This document shows, piece after piece, positions 40,399 through 52,148 of a DNA stretch of 64,000 bases. Numbering within the stretch: the first letter of the stretch is position 1; each line of letters begins with the position of its first letter. The stretch spans positions 186,001-250,000 of the forward strand of contig JAACJK010000229.1 of the NCBI GenBank assembly GCA_013368325.1, given 5' to 3'. The translations under genes and the position numbers were made by a program. The notes under the pieces are model-generated. The model saw only the letters and a list, made by a program, of their open reading frames with translations. It was not told the DNA's origin and searched no databases. Source of the DNA: Ephemerocybe angulata (taxonomy: Eukaryota; Basidiomycota; Agaricomycetes; Agaricales; Psathyrellaceae).

Positions 40399-41083
40399 GC
40401 GAGAATGTTGTCTGTGGAACCCCCACATGAGTAAGGGGATGATTTAAGCGCCCGGGGACCTGGTTATTTCCTGTTTACACGCTTTTACACGCAGCGTCGA
40501 TCAGGATGGTGGACAGACGAAGAAAAGAAGTTGAAAAGAAGCGCGTCAACAAAGAAGACGGCGATATACCGGCTACTTATATGTTCACCGCTGGGCGCTG
40601 AGTTGCCGGCTATTGAGCTCACCCTCTGCTTCCTCTTGGATTATGGGTATCAACCGCTGGTCCTTACAAATGACAGCGCCCAAGAGCTATATCCCTGAGG
40701 TAGATGTATATGAGTATCAAGGAGTCCCATTACAAAATATAGTCCAAAGTCCAAGTCAAAATCCATCACAAAATTCGTGGAGTCGTAAACAAATCGTAGG
40801 TTCAAGAGCCCCGTCTTCTTCAAGGCCTAGATCTGCATGGGAAGGAAGTACTAGAACATATACTTCTCACTTCCTCGAGCTACTCTTGATGAACTGCCTC
40901 ATTTCAACCTCCTGGCCAGGTGCGCGCGCACTCGGAGGAGTTGGTCGCCATGGAATCATGGCGCGCCTGGCTGGAGAGACAGCACCCACAGGGTTGGGCA
41001 CACTCGCAGGGCAGATAGACAGGATACCAGGAGGTGTCGACCTAATCAGTGTTCCCGTGTCCTTAGATTGCCCAGACATCTTA
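40399..41083. other. intergenic, no supported gene
   Basis: A 159-codon + strand frame (40,613-41,092) has no recognisable motif, biased composition and a repeated AAGTCAAAATCC-like stretch. I do not call it a gene. Confidence 0.45.
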
Positions 41084-41395
41084 TCAGCATGACTGAACAT
41101 AAGGCAGAGATAGCCATCCGGTACACACCTTCTCATAAATACAGAATGCAAAATTAGGGTCCTCCGTGCTCGTTCCAATTCGACACTTGAAGTGACCGGC
41201 GCCTGGGGGGTCTCCGGTATCTGGGGTATTGGGAAAAGGCCTTGGCTCCGGCCAGACGTATTTCTGAGGGCACGGCACAGGGGATGCGCGAGGTACCAGT
41301 CGACCTTCTCGAGAGGTGACTGGGGTGCCAATTGCGTAGCCCTCAGCCAATGCAGCGAGAATGAGGCTCGCCGCTGCGATTCGAACAGCAATCAT
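41084..41395 (-). CDS. small secreted cysteine-containing protein
   Basis: About 103 codons unspliced. The N-terminus MIAVRIAAASLILAALAEG is a good signal peptide, followed by a short pro-like stretch ending LVPRAS and a body with CPQKYVWPEP, FKCRIGT, FCIYEK and a terminal Cys. A 36-nt segment starting GTGTGT and ending TTCAG right after IYEK could be spliced without changing frame, giving ...IYEKSC. I do not recognise a family. Secretion is inferred from the signal sequence; effector-like or cell-wall roles cannot be told apart. Confidence 0.55.
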   Translation of the reverse strand: MIAVRIAAASLILAALAEGYAIGTPVTSREGRLVPRASPVPCPQKYVWPEPRPFPNTPDTGDPPGAGHFKCRIGTSTEDPNFAFCIYEKVCTGWLSLPYVQSC

Positions 41396-42584
41396 TGGGC
41401 GGGGGGGATTTGACGAGCAGGAGGACGTGCAGGCTCACTGGGGCCGTCAAGGAGACAGCAGGTATGGGGGGAAGGGGATGAACAAAACACAGTCTAACCT
41501 GGATGTCGCTGACTGTTACTGTTGACAGCTCTCGCGTTTTATTTCATTGTCAATTCAAGGCCTCTACAGACTATTCTCAGGACTGCCGTCTGGTTTGAAT
41601 TGATGTTGACAGCATAGACTTGAACAGTCTTCTCATGCTGTCTTGTTCAAGTTGGGACTCATGGCTGTTCAGTTGGAGTCCCATCTTTCTTTATAATTTA
41701 TGGAAACTGGGTTTTGAGAGTTCAATCTAATGCAAGTCGCCTCTAATCAGGGATGACAGGGACTACTTCGTGCAGATTACCAGTGAGTTAGTCCCCAGTT
41801 CACGTTGTACTTGCGTTACGGGATATCGACTTTTCTTGAGATCGTTATCAAGGTAACGTTACTCGGCGCCCAAGCGGTAAAAAACAGAAGGAAAGTTGTC
41901 AAAAGACAAGATGGTTCGACACGTCTTGACATGGACACTCGGCAAAGTGATTGGGCCGGTATCACGAGCGTGCAATGAGTAAAAAGTGCTCAGCGCTCAT
42001 CTATCACCCTCAGTGTCTTATAACCGCCGATAAACTCCCGAGGTTTCCTTTAGCGCCGGCACTGTAGGGTGTCAAAAGGGATCACATCCTTGATGTCCTC
42101 GGGTGAGCCTACGACGGAAACCGTAAGCCATGATCACTTCTCCCTGTCCAAGTAGTGGTATAATGAGTGAAATCTGTGCCAACATGCTTCACAACGCCTA
42201 CGCTCTAAAAATCGGAGCACACGGCTGAACGTCGACCGCCATGAACCCCCGATGTGTGAATCCAAGTAGACTTCAACCGGTACGGGGCCAGCAACAAGTA
42301 GTATTTAAGGGGTTCACGGGCAGGGGACTCGGAATAAGCACGAGGACAAAGGGATACGTCCGTACAGTGCACATGTAGTACTCACGAGCGAAGCAGGACC
42401 ACTGTTTCTCTGTTTTTCCAATAAGCGCCGAGTAAGCGCCCGGGAAGGTCCAAGCGCACCGGCACCCTTTATGCGACAGCAGGCAGGGCTTCCTGCTTCC
42501 TGTTCTTATCTATAGTAGCTAAATAGCACATTCCCGGGGCATTGTTCGAAAAAGAGTGAAGATAGGCCCAAAACAAAAAGAGAA
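41396..42584. other. intergenic, no gene seen
   Basis: No coding frame above background. TAAGCGCC motifs occur twice within 20 bp (42,422 and 42,432), about 150 bp from the tRNA gene. Confidence 0.5.
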
Positions 42585-42656
42585 TGACCGACGTAGGGGT
42601 CGAACCTACAATCTCCTGATTCGTAGTCAGACGCGATGCCATTTCGCCAGACGGCC
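42585..42656 (-). tRNA. tRNA-Arg (anticodon ACG)
   Basis: A 72-nt cloverleaf on the minus strand. D stem GCGA/TCGC, anticodon loop CTACGAA closed by TCTGA/TCAGG, T arm GTAGG-TTCGACC-CCTAC, discriminator A. The acceptor stem has one U-U mismatch at position 6-67 and a G-U at 2-71. No intron. A TTTTT run follows, as for Pol III. Identical to the gene at 49,692. Confidence 0.92.
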
Positions 42657-42974
42657 GATACGTTCGGAGACGCCCGTGCCATCTCGTTCGCCAAACAGCT
42701 ACCCTCTGCCTCCCTCTGCCGATAGGACAAGTGCACGTAACATCAATAGACTCGAAATCATATTAAGTTAGTATTTGAATAAAGGCATAGCGAAACATCA
42801 GCCGCGATGCTATTTCGCCAGACGGCCTATACGTCCGGAGGCGCCCGTGCCAGTTCATTGACTCACCCGTCCAATTCTCTCCTAGACGACTCTTTTCGAT
42901 GGGAAATCATATTAAGTTAATCATTATTTTGGTAGGAGGATGTAGAGTAAATAGGAATAAAGGCATAGCGAAAC
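42633..42974. repeat. imperfect tandem duplication (~171-bp spacing) including half a tRNA
   Basis: Three landmarks occur twice in the same order: GCGATG(C)ATTTCGCCAGACGGCC (42,633 and 42,804), GAAATCATATTAAGTTA (42,754 and 42,903) and AATAAAGGCATAGCGAAAC (42,778 and 42,956). The second copy carries only the 5' 24 nt of the tRNA (42,804-42,827), so it is a dead tRNA fragment. Confidence 0.85.
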
Positions 42975-43144
42975 CCGTCGTAAAGTGAGGATAGTCTGTC
43001 CATGGAGCTTGGGTATGTGGTAGATGTACAAGATAGAATGATAATGCAGTCAAGCCAGAGACCATCGTAAGGGCATAAGAAAGATTCGAAATGAAGAAGG
43101 TATCGCACACGCATAGGCATATCGTATCACGGCTCTCGAGACAT

Positions 43145-44443
43145 TCACCGCCCCTTGAGCTCACGCAACTTCTGCTTCACATCGCCCATATCCTTGACAT
43201 TCCACTCCCCACTCCACTCCCTCTCCTTCCTTTTCCCCCAGTCCTCCGTGCCCTTGCGCGCATGGCCGTACACATAGTCCACCGGCGTCGGGCGCGGCAT
43301 GTCGAGCGAGGCAGCAGCGCGCGGGGCGACGGCGCCCAGGGGCAGCGGCAACTCGGTCGCACTCGCACTCGCAGCGGCGCGGTGGTGGCCTACGAGGCTC
43401 GCAAAGGCAGGTCGGTCGACCGGGCGTGCGGGGGCGACGCGCGCCATGTCCTGCGCGGCGTAGTGCCCCTGGGCGGACTGCGAGCGTGGCGCCGCGATCG
43501 GCAACACGCTATGCGAGTTGGCTTTGGGGCGGTACGGTACAGTGGGGGTACCAGCAGTGACGGTTAGAACGGGCACGGCGCACGTCTTGGGCGTGCTCTC
43601 CTCCTCCTCCGGGGTGGTGTCAATGATGACGCTCGAGAGCGCAGGCGGGCACGCGAAGGGTACGCTCAGACTGCGCGGACGGTGTTTACGCACGCTCTTG
43701 CGTGCGGGGACAGGCTGAGGCGAACGAAAGACGAGCTCGGGCGGGACGTTCTCGCCCAGGGTGCGCGTGAGCTTCGCGAGCTTCTTCCGGCGCAGCTCTC
43801 GTTCGTTGGTCTCGGGGACGATCGAGGACAAGGAGGCGCGGTCCGGGTTGAAGACCGGGGAGAGGGGTGCTCGGAGGTCCTCCGACGTGGACTTGGTGTG
43901 TGGGCGTGTGGGAGATGGGAGAGGCGAGGGTACGGAGCGCAGGCGGAAGAGGATAGGCTGGGCGAGAGCCTGTTTCGCCGACTTCGTGGGCAAGGGGGGC
44001 GCGGCGGCTGACTTGGCGGCCTTCTTCTTCGTCGTCGCCTCGCTCTTGCTGCGGTTCCTGCTCTTGGGCTTGGTGGGCAGCACGGCCTCGGGGATGCTGT
44101 GGGGTGTGTACCCAGCGTACCCGGTGGTGGTGGGAACGAGGACGTAGCTCGCCTCCGACGCCGAGTCGTCGAAGAGCGTGCGCTCGTCGTCGTCGCTCGA
44201 CTCGCTGCAGCTCGAGGTACTGCCGCCTCCGGGGAAGACCTGCCCGCGGCGGCGGTGCGCACGCGTGCGAGGTGTGATAGGGGCCCGAGGGATACTACTT
44301 TTGGGGGTGTGCTCGAGGTCGAGGAAAGACGGGCCCAGGTCGATAGAAAGGACTAGTGGGGTCGTGCCGAGCATCGCTTCGAGCTTGCGCGATGATTTGA
44401 GGAGGCGTTGGCGCTCAGAAGTGGGATAGGTTGTCGTGGACAT
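43145..44443 (-). CDS. low-complexity, probably nuclear or cytoplasmic protein, unknown function
   Basis: 432 aa, no intron. Rich in Ser, Pro, Arg and Lys with basic clusters (KPKSRNRSKSEATTKKK, HRRRGQ) and acidic Ser patches (ESSDDDERTLFDD). Ordered-looking islands are RRKKLAKLTRTLGENVPPEL in the middle and a tryptophan-rich C-terminus, WSGEWNVKDMGDV followed by KLRELKGR. These look like the conserved parts of a fungal protein of unknown function. No signal peptide or membrane segment. Strong third-position GC bias and length support a real gene. The 3' flank holds the tandem duplication. Confidence 0.75.
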   Translation of the reverse strand: MSTTTYPTSERQRLLKSSRKLEAMLGTTPLVLSIDLGPSFLDLEHTPKSSIPRAPITPRTRAHRRRGQVFPGGGSTSSCSESSDDDERTLFDDSASEASYVLVPTTTGYAGYTPHSIPEAVLPTKPKSRNRSKSEATTKKKAAKSAAAPPLPTKSAKQALAQPILFRLRSVPSPLPSPTRPHTKSTSEDLRAPLSPVFNPDRASLSSIVPETNERELRRKKLAKLTRTLGENVPPELVFRSPQPVPARKSVRKHRPRSLSVPFACPPALSSVIIDTTPEEEESTPKTCAVPVLTVTAGTPTVPYRPKANSHSVLPIAAPRSQSAQGHYAAQDMARVAPARPVDRPAFASLVGHHRAAASASATELPLPLGAVAPRAAASLDMPRPTPVDYVYGHARKGTEDWGKRKEREWSGEWNVKDMGDVKQKLRELKGR

Positions 44444-46401
44444 GGCTAGTTAATTATTGGAGATTGGGTAGGGTAGAATGCGTGCGTGGGGCGTCGATCT
44501 GAACGGTGTATGATACGTGGGTTGGTCGTGAGAAGAGAAGCGGCCGACAGTCAATGTCGATCGAGCAGTGCGATCGGTGGTGGGCAATAAAGCGAAGTGG
44601 GGGCACACAGGCAAAGAGCTGTGGGCGAAGCAAGGAGTGTTAAGTTGAGAACGATATCCAAGAACAAGAAACCGAGAACAAGAGACGAGTCGAAGGGAAG
44701 TCGGAGAAGACTGGGCGAAAGCTTAATGAAGCTGCGGAAGGCCGGGGTTAATATGCCAATAAGAGGAACAATTGTGTGTATGGAACAATGCTAGAGAAGG
44801 AGCATTATACTCTGTCAGGCGACAGAACAAAAAACAAGGGGGAAGGGGGAAGGAGCGTGGGGCTGCGCAGGAGGCTATTGTTCTCGCAGCTGATTCCAGC
44901 CGATTGCAGTACTTATAGTCTGTAGACGTGGAGCCCTCTCACCTCTCTCCCTCGGTTTCGGTGGGTTTTGCGGCAAAATTAACGGCTTCTAACTTCTAAC
45001 GTGTGTCAGATCATTCTCTGCCTGTTGGCATGGGTATGGAAAACCTGGCCCTGGCCTCCACGCGAATGATGAGGGGTGATGAGGGAACTGAGATATGTCC
45101 GACGAGGTTGGCCCTTCGAAACCGAACCTCTTGCTGAGTCGTATGTCGTAGAAGTGGGTATACCCGCAGTTTGCTGTTCATGGCGGTGACCTGGAGAATG
45201 CGGAGTATTCTGGGAAAGAAGTCGAAGAGGAGGACAAGACACGGACGTATGTCGCTTGTCCCTTAGTCGTCGTTACAACGGCGTCGTCAGGGTGCCGGCG
45301 TGGGCGTGTGTGATATGTCCGGATTGTTTGCATACCAGGATGTACAAATAAAGATTTCGACAATCCAGCAATCGCCGAGCTTCTTCACACTGGCACGCAG
45401 CCTTCTCATCCTTGAGGCTCGAAGACGTGTGTTTCAGCGGTCGAAGGGTGTCACGAAAGAGAAGAATTCCCTTGCCTCTGAAGTCGGTAAGCCCCTATCC
45501 GGCTATGATCACCGGAACAAGTGCCCAAAAAGGGTTAAGCGCCCGTTCGCCAGGCTCCTACTATCGGCGCCTTTCTTAGAACATCCTGGCCTAAATGGCC
45601 CAACAAGCGCACTTTTGAAGCATGGGAAGTCGGATTAAAATTGGGTTATAAACCTCTGAAGCACACCCAGACTCCGCAACTGCTACGTGGAATTTGAAGT
45701 GTTGTGAACCGCCCGCCAAGCCCCTATCAAGAGCGTGGGAGTGTGAACGTGGACTCGGATGCGGCCGGCGGTCGGGCGCTTATGTTCAGAGTCAAACCAT
45801 GATCGTCGTGATGACGGTAAGTACAGCCTTCTCGCTCCGTGTCGTCTACCGATCTCAACTAGCGTCCTCGATCCTACTAGGTAGGCCAAAAGTAGGCTAC
45901 GTATCAGTTGCCTCTAGGACGATCAGCGAGTTGACGAATACTCAACGAGCCCCTTGTACCCAGGACTATGCCATCGCGTGGTGATACACCCAGCAACACC
46001 GGCCTCCTCCTTGGAGGACCCAAGTATGTATGTATACCACCAGCACAACCACCACTCCGAGCCATCCTACGACCGCAGTCCGCCGGGCTCCCTGGGCTCC
46101 CTGGAAATGAATGGCTGAAACCAGTCTTGTACCAATATGGATGCAAGCTTGTTCCACGAACACTCAGGTTAGGCACCCTCTTTGTGCTTCCGCGTGCAAG
46201 ATGGGGTTTCGGCGCCACCACCAGCTTGCTCGAGCGGCGAGCCTCGAGGGACGTCGTGTGTACGTATAACAGTGGACGTCACCCCACCTTCGCCGTCGTA
46301 CAGTTCACCCCTGTGTCCTTCCACCTTCCTTTGAGCGTCAAGAACACGCCTCCGACGACTTTGGATTGGCCATCGTAGTACCTCGCAAGATCTAGCGTAC
46401 G
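44444..46401. other. intergenic, no supported gene
   Basis: About 2 kb between divergent genes. Frames at 45,300-45,638 and 45,968-46,378 lack motifs or convincing codon bias. TAAGCGCCC occurs at 45,535 and inverted at 45,773. Confidence 0.45.
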
Positions 46402-48847
46402 ATGCCTATCACCCGGCGTACTACACCATCCTCCTCGACGTCAAGCACAAAGGAAGACGACTACGCCGCCGCGCTTCTGAGCGTCCAAGACGGGCTCAAC
46501 CTCTTCGTCGACGACACCCAACTATCAGAAGACGCCTTCACCTTCTCCGCCTCCTGGAGTGTGGAGAGCGATGCCAGCTGGGCAGGCGGAACGCAGACGC
46601 TGTTCTCTCCCACCGCGGACTCAAAGGAGGAGGAGGGCAGTTTCGAGATCACGGCGTACGGTGCGTAGCGAGGATAATGTTAGGAGCCATGTCTCTGTGA
46701 GTGACGCACTGACGAGGTTTTAGGGACGCCACTCTCGATTGTGGGTTCTGCACCGTCTTCGCTGGAGGGCCATACCTTCTGGGTGACGGTGAACGAGAAG
46801 GCACCCGTGCAGGCGTCGTTCTACCCCGAATACACTAGCACCACTTCCTCCAACAGCACCACCACCACACCCATAGACAACCCTGCCTTGTACCGAGCCT
46901 GGTACACGCTCTACCTCCCGGACGTCGGCCCCCGCATCGGCCGCCTCTTCCGCATCAAGTTCAGCGGCCTCCCGCGCGGGACTGGCGTCGACTTTGCCGT
47001 CGTTGGAGCCCATGAGCAACAGGCTGTTCTTGGGAAGACTTTGGTTGTGGATGATAATGCAGGGGGTGTTTTGTATACCGGGGAGTGGCAGGCGGAGGAG
47101 GCGGGGGAGGTCAGTGTAGGAGGTGCTGCAGGTGGGGGAGGAGGAGGAGGGGCGGTGGGAGGTGGGGTACATAGAAGTGCGGCCGGAGGGGGCGAAGTGA
47201 GTATGACTTTCGTGGGGACCGGCGTGAGTGTGTTTGGAGCGTATGAGGTTGGGGCGAGTGCGAAGTATACCCTGGACGGAGGTGCAGGGGAGGAATTGAC
47301 GTATACAACACCCCCAGCCGAAATGGCTTTGACGAATTTCCTGCTCTATTCGGTGAAAGACCTCGAACCCGCGCTACATAAGCTGACTATCACCGTACCG
47401 CCCTCCTCCTCGAACACCACATCGAACGCGACATCGACATCTCTCATCCTCGATTACTTGACGTACTTCCCTGCATTCGACTCCCTCGAATGGCTCAGGC
47501 ACCAGAAAGACCTGTCGAATCTCAAAGCGCGCGTGCCTGAGAAGAAGACGATACGAGGGGGGATTCTCGCGGGCATCGTCGTCGGCGTCATATTCGGCGT
47601 GCTCGTCCTCACATGTCTGATTTGCTGCAAGAGCAAGCGGAAGTGGTGTAGGAGGAGGGTGAGGAGGTGGAAGAGGCGGAGGGCCGGGGGTGTGACTACG
47701 ACCGTCGTGAATTTGAGGGGCAGTGGGAGTGGGAGTGAGAAGGATGGGAGTCGGACGGGGTCGGATGGGAAATGTACGTCTTTCTTTCTTCCTTCTTTCA
47801 ACTAATACTGAATGCTGGTAATTGGGCTGCTTAGTGGACTCGTCGCGATCTCCACATTTTTCGTTCAAGAAAGCGCATGCATCCAAGTCGTTCACACAGA
47901 CCTTCGCATCGTCCGTCCTGCTCCCCGAGAAGGACATTAAGGACCCCGACTTCGGCTCGGATACAGAGACGCCGAAGAAGCCTGCACCTGTGTACCTCAA
48001 CGTTGTCGTACGCGTTCCCCAGGACCCCGCCTCTACACACACAAGTCCCGAGACACCAAAATCAACCAAGAACGCCGAGATTCTCGAGGAGCCCAGGACG
48101 CCCACTGCGACCACGACGCCCAGCTCGAGGGCAGCCGAGAAGCGAAGGGAGGAGGTGTCTGTAGCCTACCCCGCCCCTGTCGCTTCCCCGCCTCGCCAGC
48201 GCAGGAGTCGTAAGGAGGAATCCTCCTCCAGCGCAGGGGAAGCATACGAGATGGTGACCCCATCTGTGCCGGAGAGCTCGATGGTCCCGTTCCCCACATC
48301 TCCCTCTGCATCATCATCGGCTTCAGCCCCGAGCTCGAGTCGGAATGTAGGACATACCAACGCTGTCGCTTCTTCATCGAAACAGCCTTCACTCTATACC
48401 GCGACCTCTCCTCGGTACCGGACGCACTCTGGCGCCTCGCGGGCTGAGAGGATTGGGCAAGAACAGCGGGAGAGTTTTGATACAACGAGCATTGACACCG
48501 CTCACATTCCTCTTCCGGTTCAGGGTCGGCAGAGGAGGTTGGAATCTCTTCAGGCAGAGCTGAATGGGCTGGCTATCATTGCAACAGAGGGCGGAAACGG
48601 CGAGTCAGGACGCGCGATGGCATGGAGAGGGGAGGACACGGGTGGGAGTGATAAGGGGAGGGTAGCGCGGATGGCGGAGCTTGTGAGGGAGATTGAAGTG
48701 AGCATTCTGAGGGGTGTGGAGAGGGGCGGTCGTAGTGGAAAGGGTGTGGACGCACAAGGGAGGGCAGGGATTCAAGATGGCATTAAGGGTGGAGAAGAGG
48801 GCGAGGAGGAGGGTACACCAGTCTATCAGGTTGGCGTCGCGATATAG
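46402..48847 (+). CDS. single-pass membrane protein with glycine-rich ectodomain, copy 1
   Basis: Exons 46402-46660, 46724-47773 and 47835-48847; 773 aa. The N-terminal region (DDYAAALLSVQDG, SASWSVESDASW, ITAYGTPLS) and a beta-rich domain (FAVVGAHEQQ, VVDDNAGGVLYTGEW, TFVGTGVSVFGAYEV, YTLDGG, LILDYLTY) are followed by one transmembrane helix, GGILAGIVVGVIFGVLVLTC, a Cys-Cys and Lys/Arg-rich stop-transfer, and a long Ser/Pro-rich cytoplasmic tail ending in a coiled-coil-like segment (RLESLQAELNGL, MAELVREIEVSIL). There is a (Gly)n and Ala/Gly stretch in the ectodomain. No N-terminal signal peptide is obvious. Exon junctions match the paralogue at 52,148. The family is common in basidiomycetes; a sensing or wall-contact role is only a guess. 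Confidence 0.82.
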
Positions 48848-49691
48848 CTAAGGCTCCTTGGATGTCGTACGCTGCCAAGCTCCGTTTACTCGGCATTGAT
48901 CCAATTGTATATTACTAGTATGTAGGTATCTTGTTCGTGGGACTTTGTGTAGTTGGTCGAACTGCAGTCATCGGGAACAGAGAAGTCGTTGATGTATTCC
49001 TTCGCCTTCGCGTCCGTTCCAAGGCCCCTGCTTGCACGCCCTTCCAGAGCAGACGCTTATTGACACCCCGCTATCGGTGAAATCTGCCTGAATCCGCGCA
49101 TGCCTTGGACAACTACCAGACACAGATCTTTCGAGTCCGCGGCCTCGCGTCAGCCATACGCATAAGGATTGGAAGGATGAAAAGGTTAGAGGCATACGAT
49201 GGTAGTACCTCAAAGGTGGTCGGGAGATTGTACATAAGCCTTGAGCTCTAGACCTCTGAGTCGACGGCCAACCCTCCGCAGAACATAAGTGGAGTGTGAA
49301 TATGGGTCGCTGGACGGAACGGCAGATGTGCCGGCGACCAGGGGTCCAAGAGAGCTGCGAAGAGGACTGGTGAAAGGCGACCAGGCATCTCACTACTTCG
49401 GTTAGAAGGAACGACATCTGGGCTGCCCAGAGGGCCATGACATACCATTCCGCGCATCTACTTACGTGCCCTGGTTATAAGTGAGCATCGCCGTCCAGGC
49501 GCCCTAATGTCAAATTAGGCGCCGGCTTGAAGTTACCGATATTTCGACGTAAGAACATCGAAGATTGGTGACAGGGGCAGATCACTTTTCGTTTCGCCAA
49601 CGTTTCACCTGCAAATTCATCTGGAGGCTCTGAGCCAATGGTGGGGAGAGCAATCGGCGACCGAGAAAGCACGGGCGCTTCCGATATCATC
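48848..49691. other. intergenic between convergent paralogues
   Basis: No supported gene; a 156-codon minus frame (48,968-49,438) shows no recognisable domain. The region upstream of the tRNA shares words (GCACGGGCG, TCGGCCGTC) with the flank of the first tRNA-Arg gene. Confidence 0.45.
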
Positions 49692-49763
49692 GGCCGTCTG
49701 GCGAAATGGCATCGCGTCTGACTACGAATCAGGAGATTGTAGGTTCGACCCCTACGTCGGTCA
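49692..49763 (+). tRNA. tRNA-Arg (anticodon ACG), second copy
   Basis: Identical over all 72 nt to the minus-strand gene at 42,656-42,585, with the same cloverleaf and a downstream TTTTT. It lies between two convergent membrane-protein paralogues. Confidence 0.92.
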
Positions 49764-49919
49764 TTATTTCTTTTTCTCATATTTTACTCTCGCTTGAGCT
49801 GTACTCTTAAAACCTAAGACTTAGACTGCTCGCTGCCCACGGATAATACAAGGCGACACAGGCATCAATTAAAGTGTTTAAACGACCAGTAATACAATAC
49901 ATGCTCCAGCCAGCAGTGA

Positions 49920-52148
49920 TCACAAAGCAACCCCAACCTCATATGGCGGCAACGCCTCCCTATCACCTCCCCGATCTGCGCCTCCACCTTTCTCCAGTCC
50001 CCTCGCAAGCCTCCCAATCTCCCTTACAAGCTCCGCCATCCTCCGCACCCTCTCTCGGTCCCTGGTATCTGCGTCCCCGTCTTCAGCGGTCCCGCGCGAG
50101 GCCACGGTGCGCTCTGTCTCCAACACGAGCGCGTCGAGCTCCGCCTGTAGCAACTCCCGGCGTCGTCGTTGGGGGCGCGAAAATGATCTCGCTCTCCCGG
50201 ATGATGTGGAGCGTTGCCTGTACAAGGTGGGCGGCGGTACGGCTTTGGAAGATGTTGAGGCGTACGCATTCGCTGCTTTGCTGGAAGTCGGGGAGGGAGT
50301 TGCGGTGGGGAAGGGAGTGATAGAGTGTTCGGCCAGGCGCGCCTTGGCAGATGACGGGGAAGGCGACGGGACTGCGGAAGGAGGGAAGGGTTCGATCATA
50401 CTCTTGTTCGGCGCCTGCTTGGATTTCTCGGACGGGGTGGATGGTGAGGGTGACAGTGAGGGCGGAAATGGGGGAATCATACCCTCGAGACCGCGAGATG
50501 CGAGAGCGGCCTTCTCGGAGGAGCTGGAGGGCATAGATATCGTAGAAATGGGAGCAATCATCTCCTCCAAGGGCTTTGTGACGCTAGGCTTCATGGAGGC
50601 CGTGGGCGAGAAGTTGGTCATAGTATCGAATGGTGTAATCTCTCCCGCCCTATCCTCCTCGCCTGTCACACCCAGACTCCTTGACTCAGATCCCTGCACC
50701 ACCACATTCAAACATATCGGGCCAGGACTACGTGGGGGCTCCTCCACCTCGCCTTCTACATCCTTCTCGTCCACCGAGACCGACGAAATCGACGTCTTCG
50801 AATACGTTGCAGCTGGATGCTTGAACGCAAAATGCGGGTTGCGCGAGCTGTCCACTGTATCCATTCCATAATCAGCAGCGTTCTCGAAGTGGTTGAAAGG
50901 TAATGCTTACGCCTATCAGTACTCTTCTCGGTACCCACCCCACGGCTGCCCTTCCCCTTACTCCCCTTCCCCCATCCCCGCACTCGCCTACGCAGACATG
51001 CTCGCTTACCACGACAACAAACAAGCCCAATGAGCGCGAGTACGGCACAAAGGAGCCCGACTATGGTGCCCGCGAGCGCGCCGGGGCTCATGGCCTGCCG
51101 TGGCTTGTCGCCACCTAAGAGACCTGCCAACCCCCTGTTATGCCGCAACCAGTCAATAGAGGCGAAGGCAGGGGTGTAGGTAAGATAGTCAAGGATGAGA
51201 GAGGCGTTCACATTTGTGCTTGTTACAGAGGAGTTGGAAGACACGATGGTCACTGTGAGGGTGTGCAACGCTGGGGGGAGGTCGGCGAAGTGGTATAGCT
51301 CGATGTTGGTGGAGGGAAGGGAAGTAGAAGGCAAGGCGTATGATACCACTTCGGGGGTTCCCGCATCGATGGTGTAGGATACAGAAAGCGGCGCGGAGGC
51401 GGAGGAAGGAGTGAAGGTGCCGTATAACGATATCGAGGTCCCTAGAAACTTGACGCTCATTGCGTCCCCTGGGTTCCCACTTGTGTGTATGGTTCCGTTG
51501 AGGGCAGTTGCCATGTCGGGATTATGCACCCACTCCCCAGTGTATGACACGGAGTTTGCAGAGTCGTCAACGAACACAGTGTCCTTTGTAACCTCATGCT
51601 TCTCGTGTACGCCAGCGAGGGCAAAGTCCACCCCCGTTCCCTTTGGAACCCCTATGAACGTAACACGGGAAACTCGCGCCCCAGCTAGAGAACTGGGGAT
51701 ATCGAGGGTGTACCATGTCCCGTACGGAGTTGTACTCGGGAGGAGGAAGGTGCCTTCGAATTGGTCCCCGCCGTCGATCGAGACAAGGAAAGTACTATTT
51801 TCAGAAGACTGGGGTATGCTTCCAACGATTGAGAGTGGTGTGCCTAGTCGAGATCAAGGGCAGTTAGAAAGGAGTAGGACCAGAAGCCAAGTAACCAAGG
51901 GTTAAACCTGGGTTGAACGTACCATATGCGATGACTTCGAAATGACCTTCCCCGTCATGTGCGTCGTATGTCGTCTCGGTTCCCATCGCCCACTTGCTAT
52001 CCCTATTCACTCCCCACGAGCCAGGAAAGTAGAACGTATCCGACCTTGAGTCGTCATAGAAGGCATAAAGGCCGTCTTGGACCGTGGCAAGGGCAGCCGC
52101 GTAGTTGTCGTTTGTTACTGCCTGGCTTCGGTGTTCAAGAATGGGCAT
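49920..52148 (-). CDS. single-pass membrane protein, copy 2
   Basis: Minus-strand exons 52148-51923, 51843-50911 and 50854-49920; 697 aa. Both introns sit at the same codons as in copy 1 (YG|TP and |LDSSR.PHF). N-terminus NYAAALATVQDGLYAF, ectodomain with DFALAGVHEKHEV, VDDSANSVSYTGEW, KFLGTSISLYGTF and LILDYLTYTPAF; the transmembrane helix is GALAGTIVGLLCAVLALIGLVCC, followed by basic residues. The Ser/Pro-rich tail ends with a helical segment (RRELLQAELDALVLE, RMAELVREIGRLARGLEKGG) and YEVGVAL, close to the VYQVGVAI end of copy 1. The glycine-rich insert of copy 1 is absent. Confidence 0.82.

Noticed and set aside
40613..41092. 159-codon + strand frame
   Set aside because: No motif, overlaps the better-supported small secreted protein on the other strand, and has a repeat-like composition.
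45968..46378. 136-codon frame before the first membrane-protein gene
   Set aside because: No recognisable domain and a competing minus-strand frame of similar length.
48968..49438. 156-codon minus-strand frame
   Set aside because: No family resemblance. A neighbouring frame near its end looks more protein-like but has no start or splice support.
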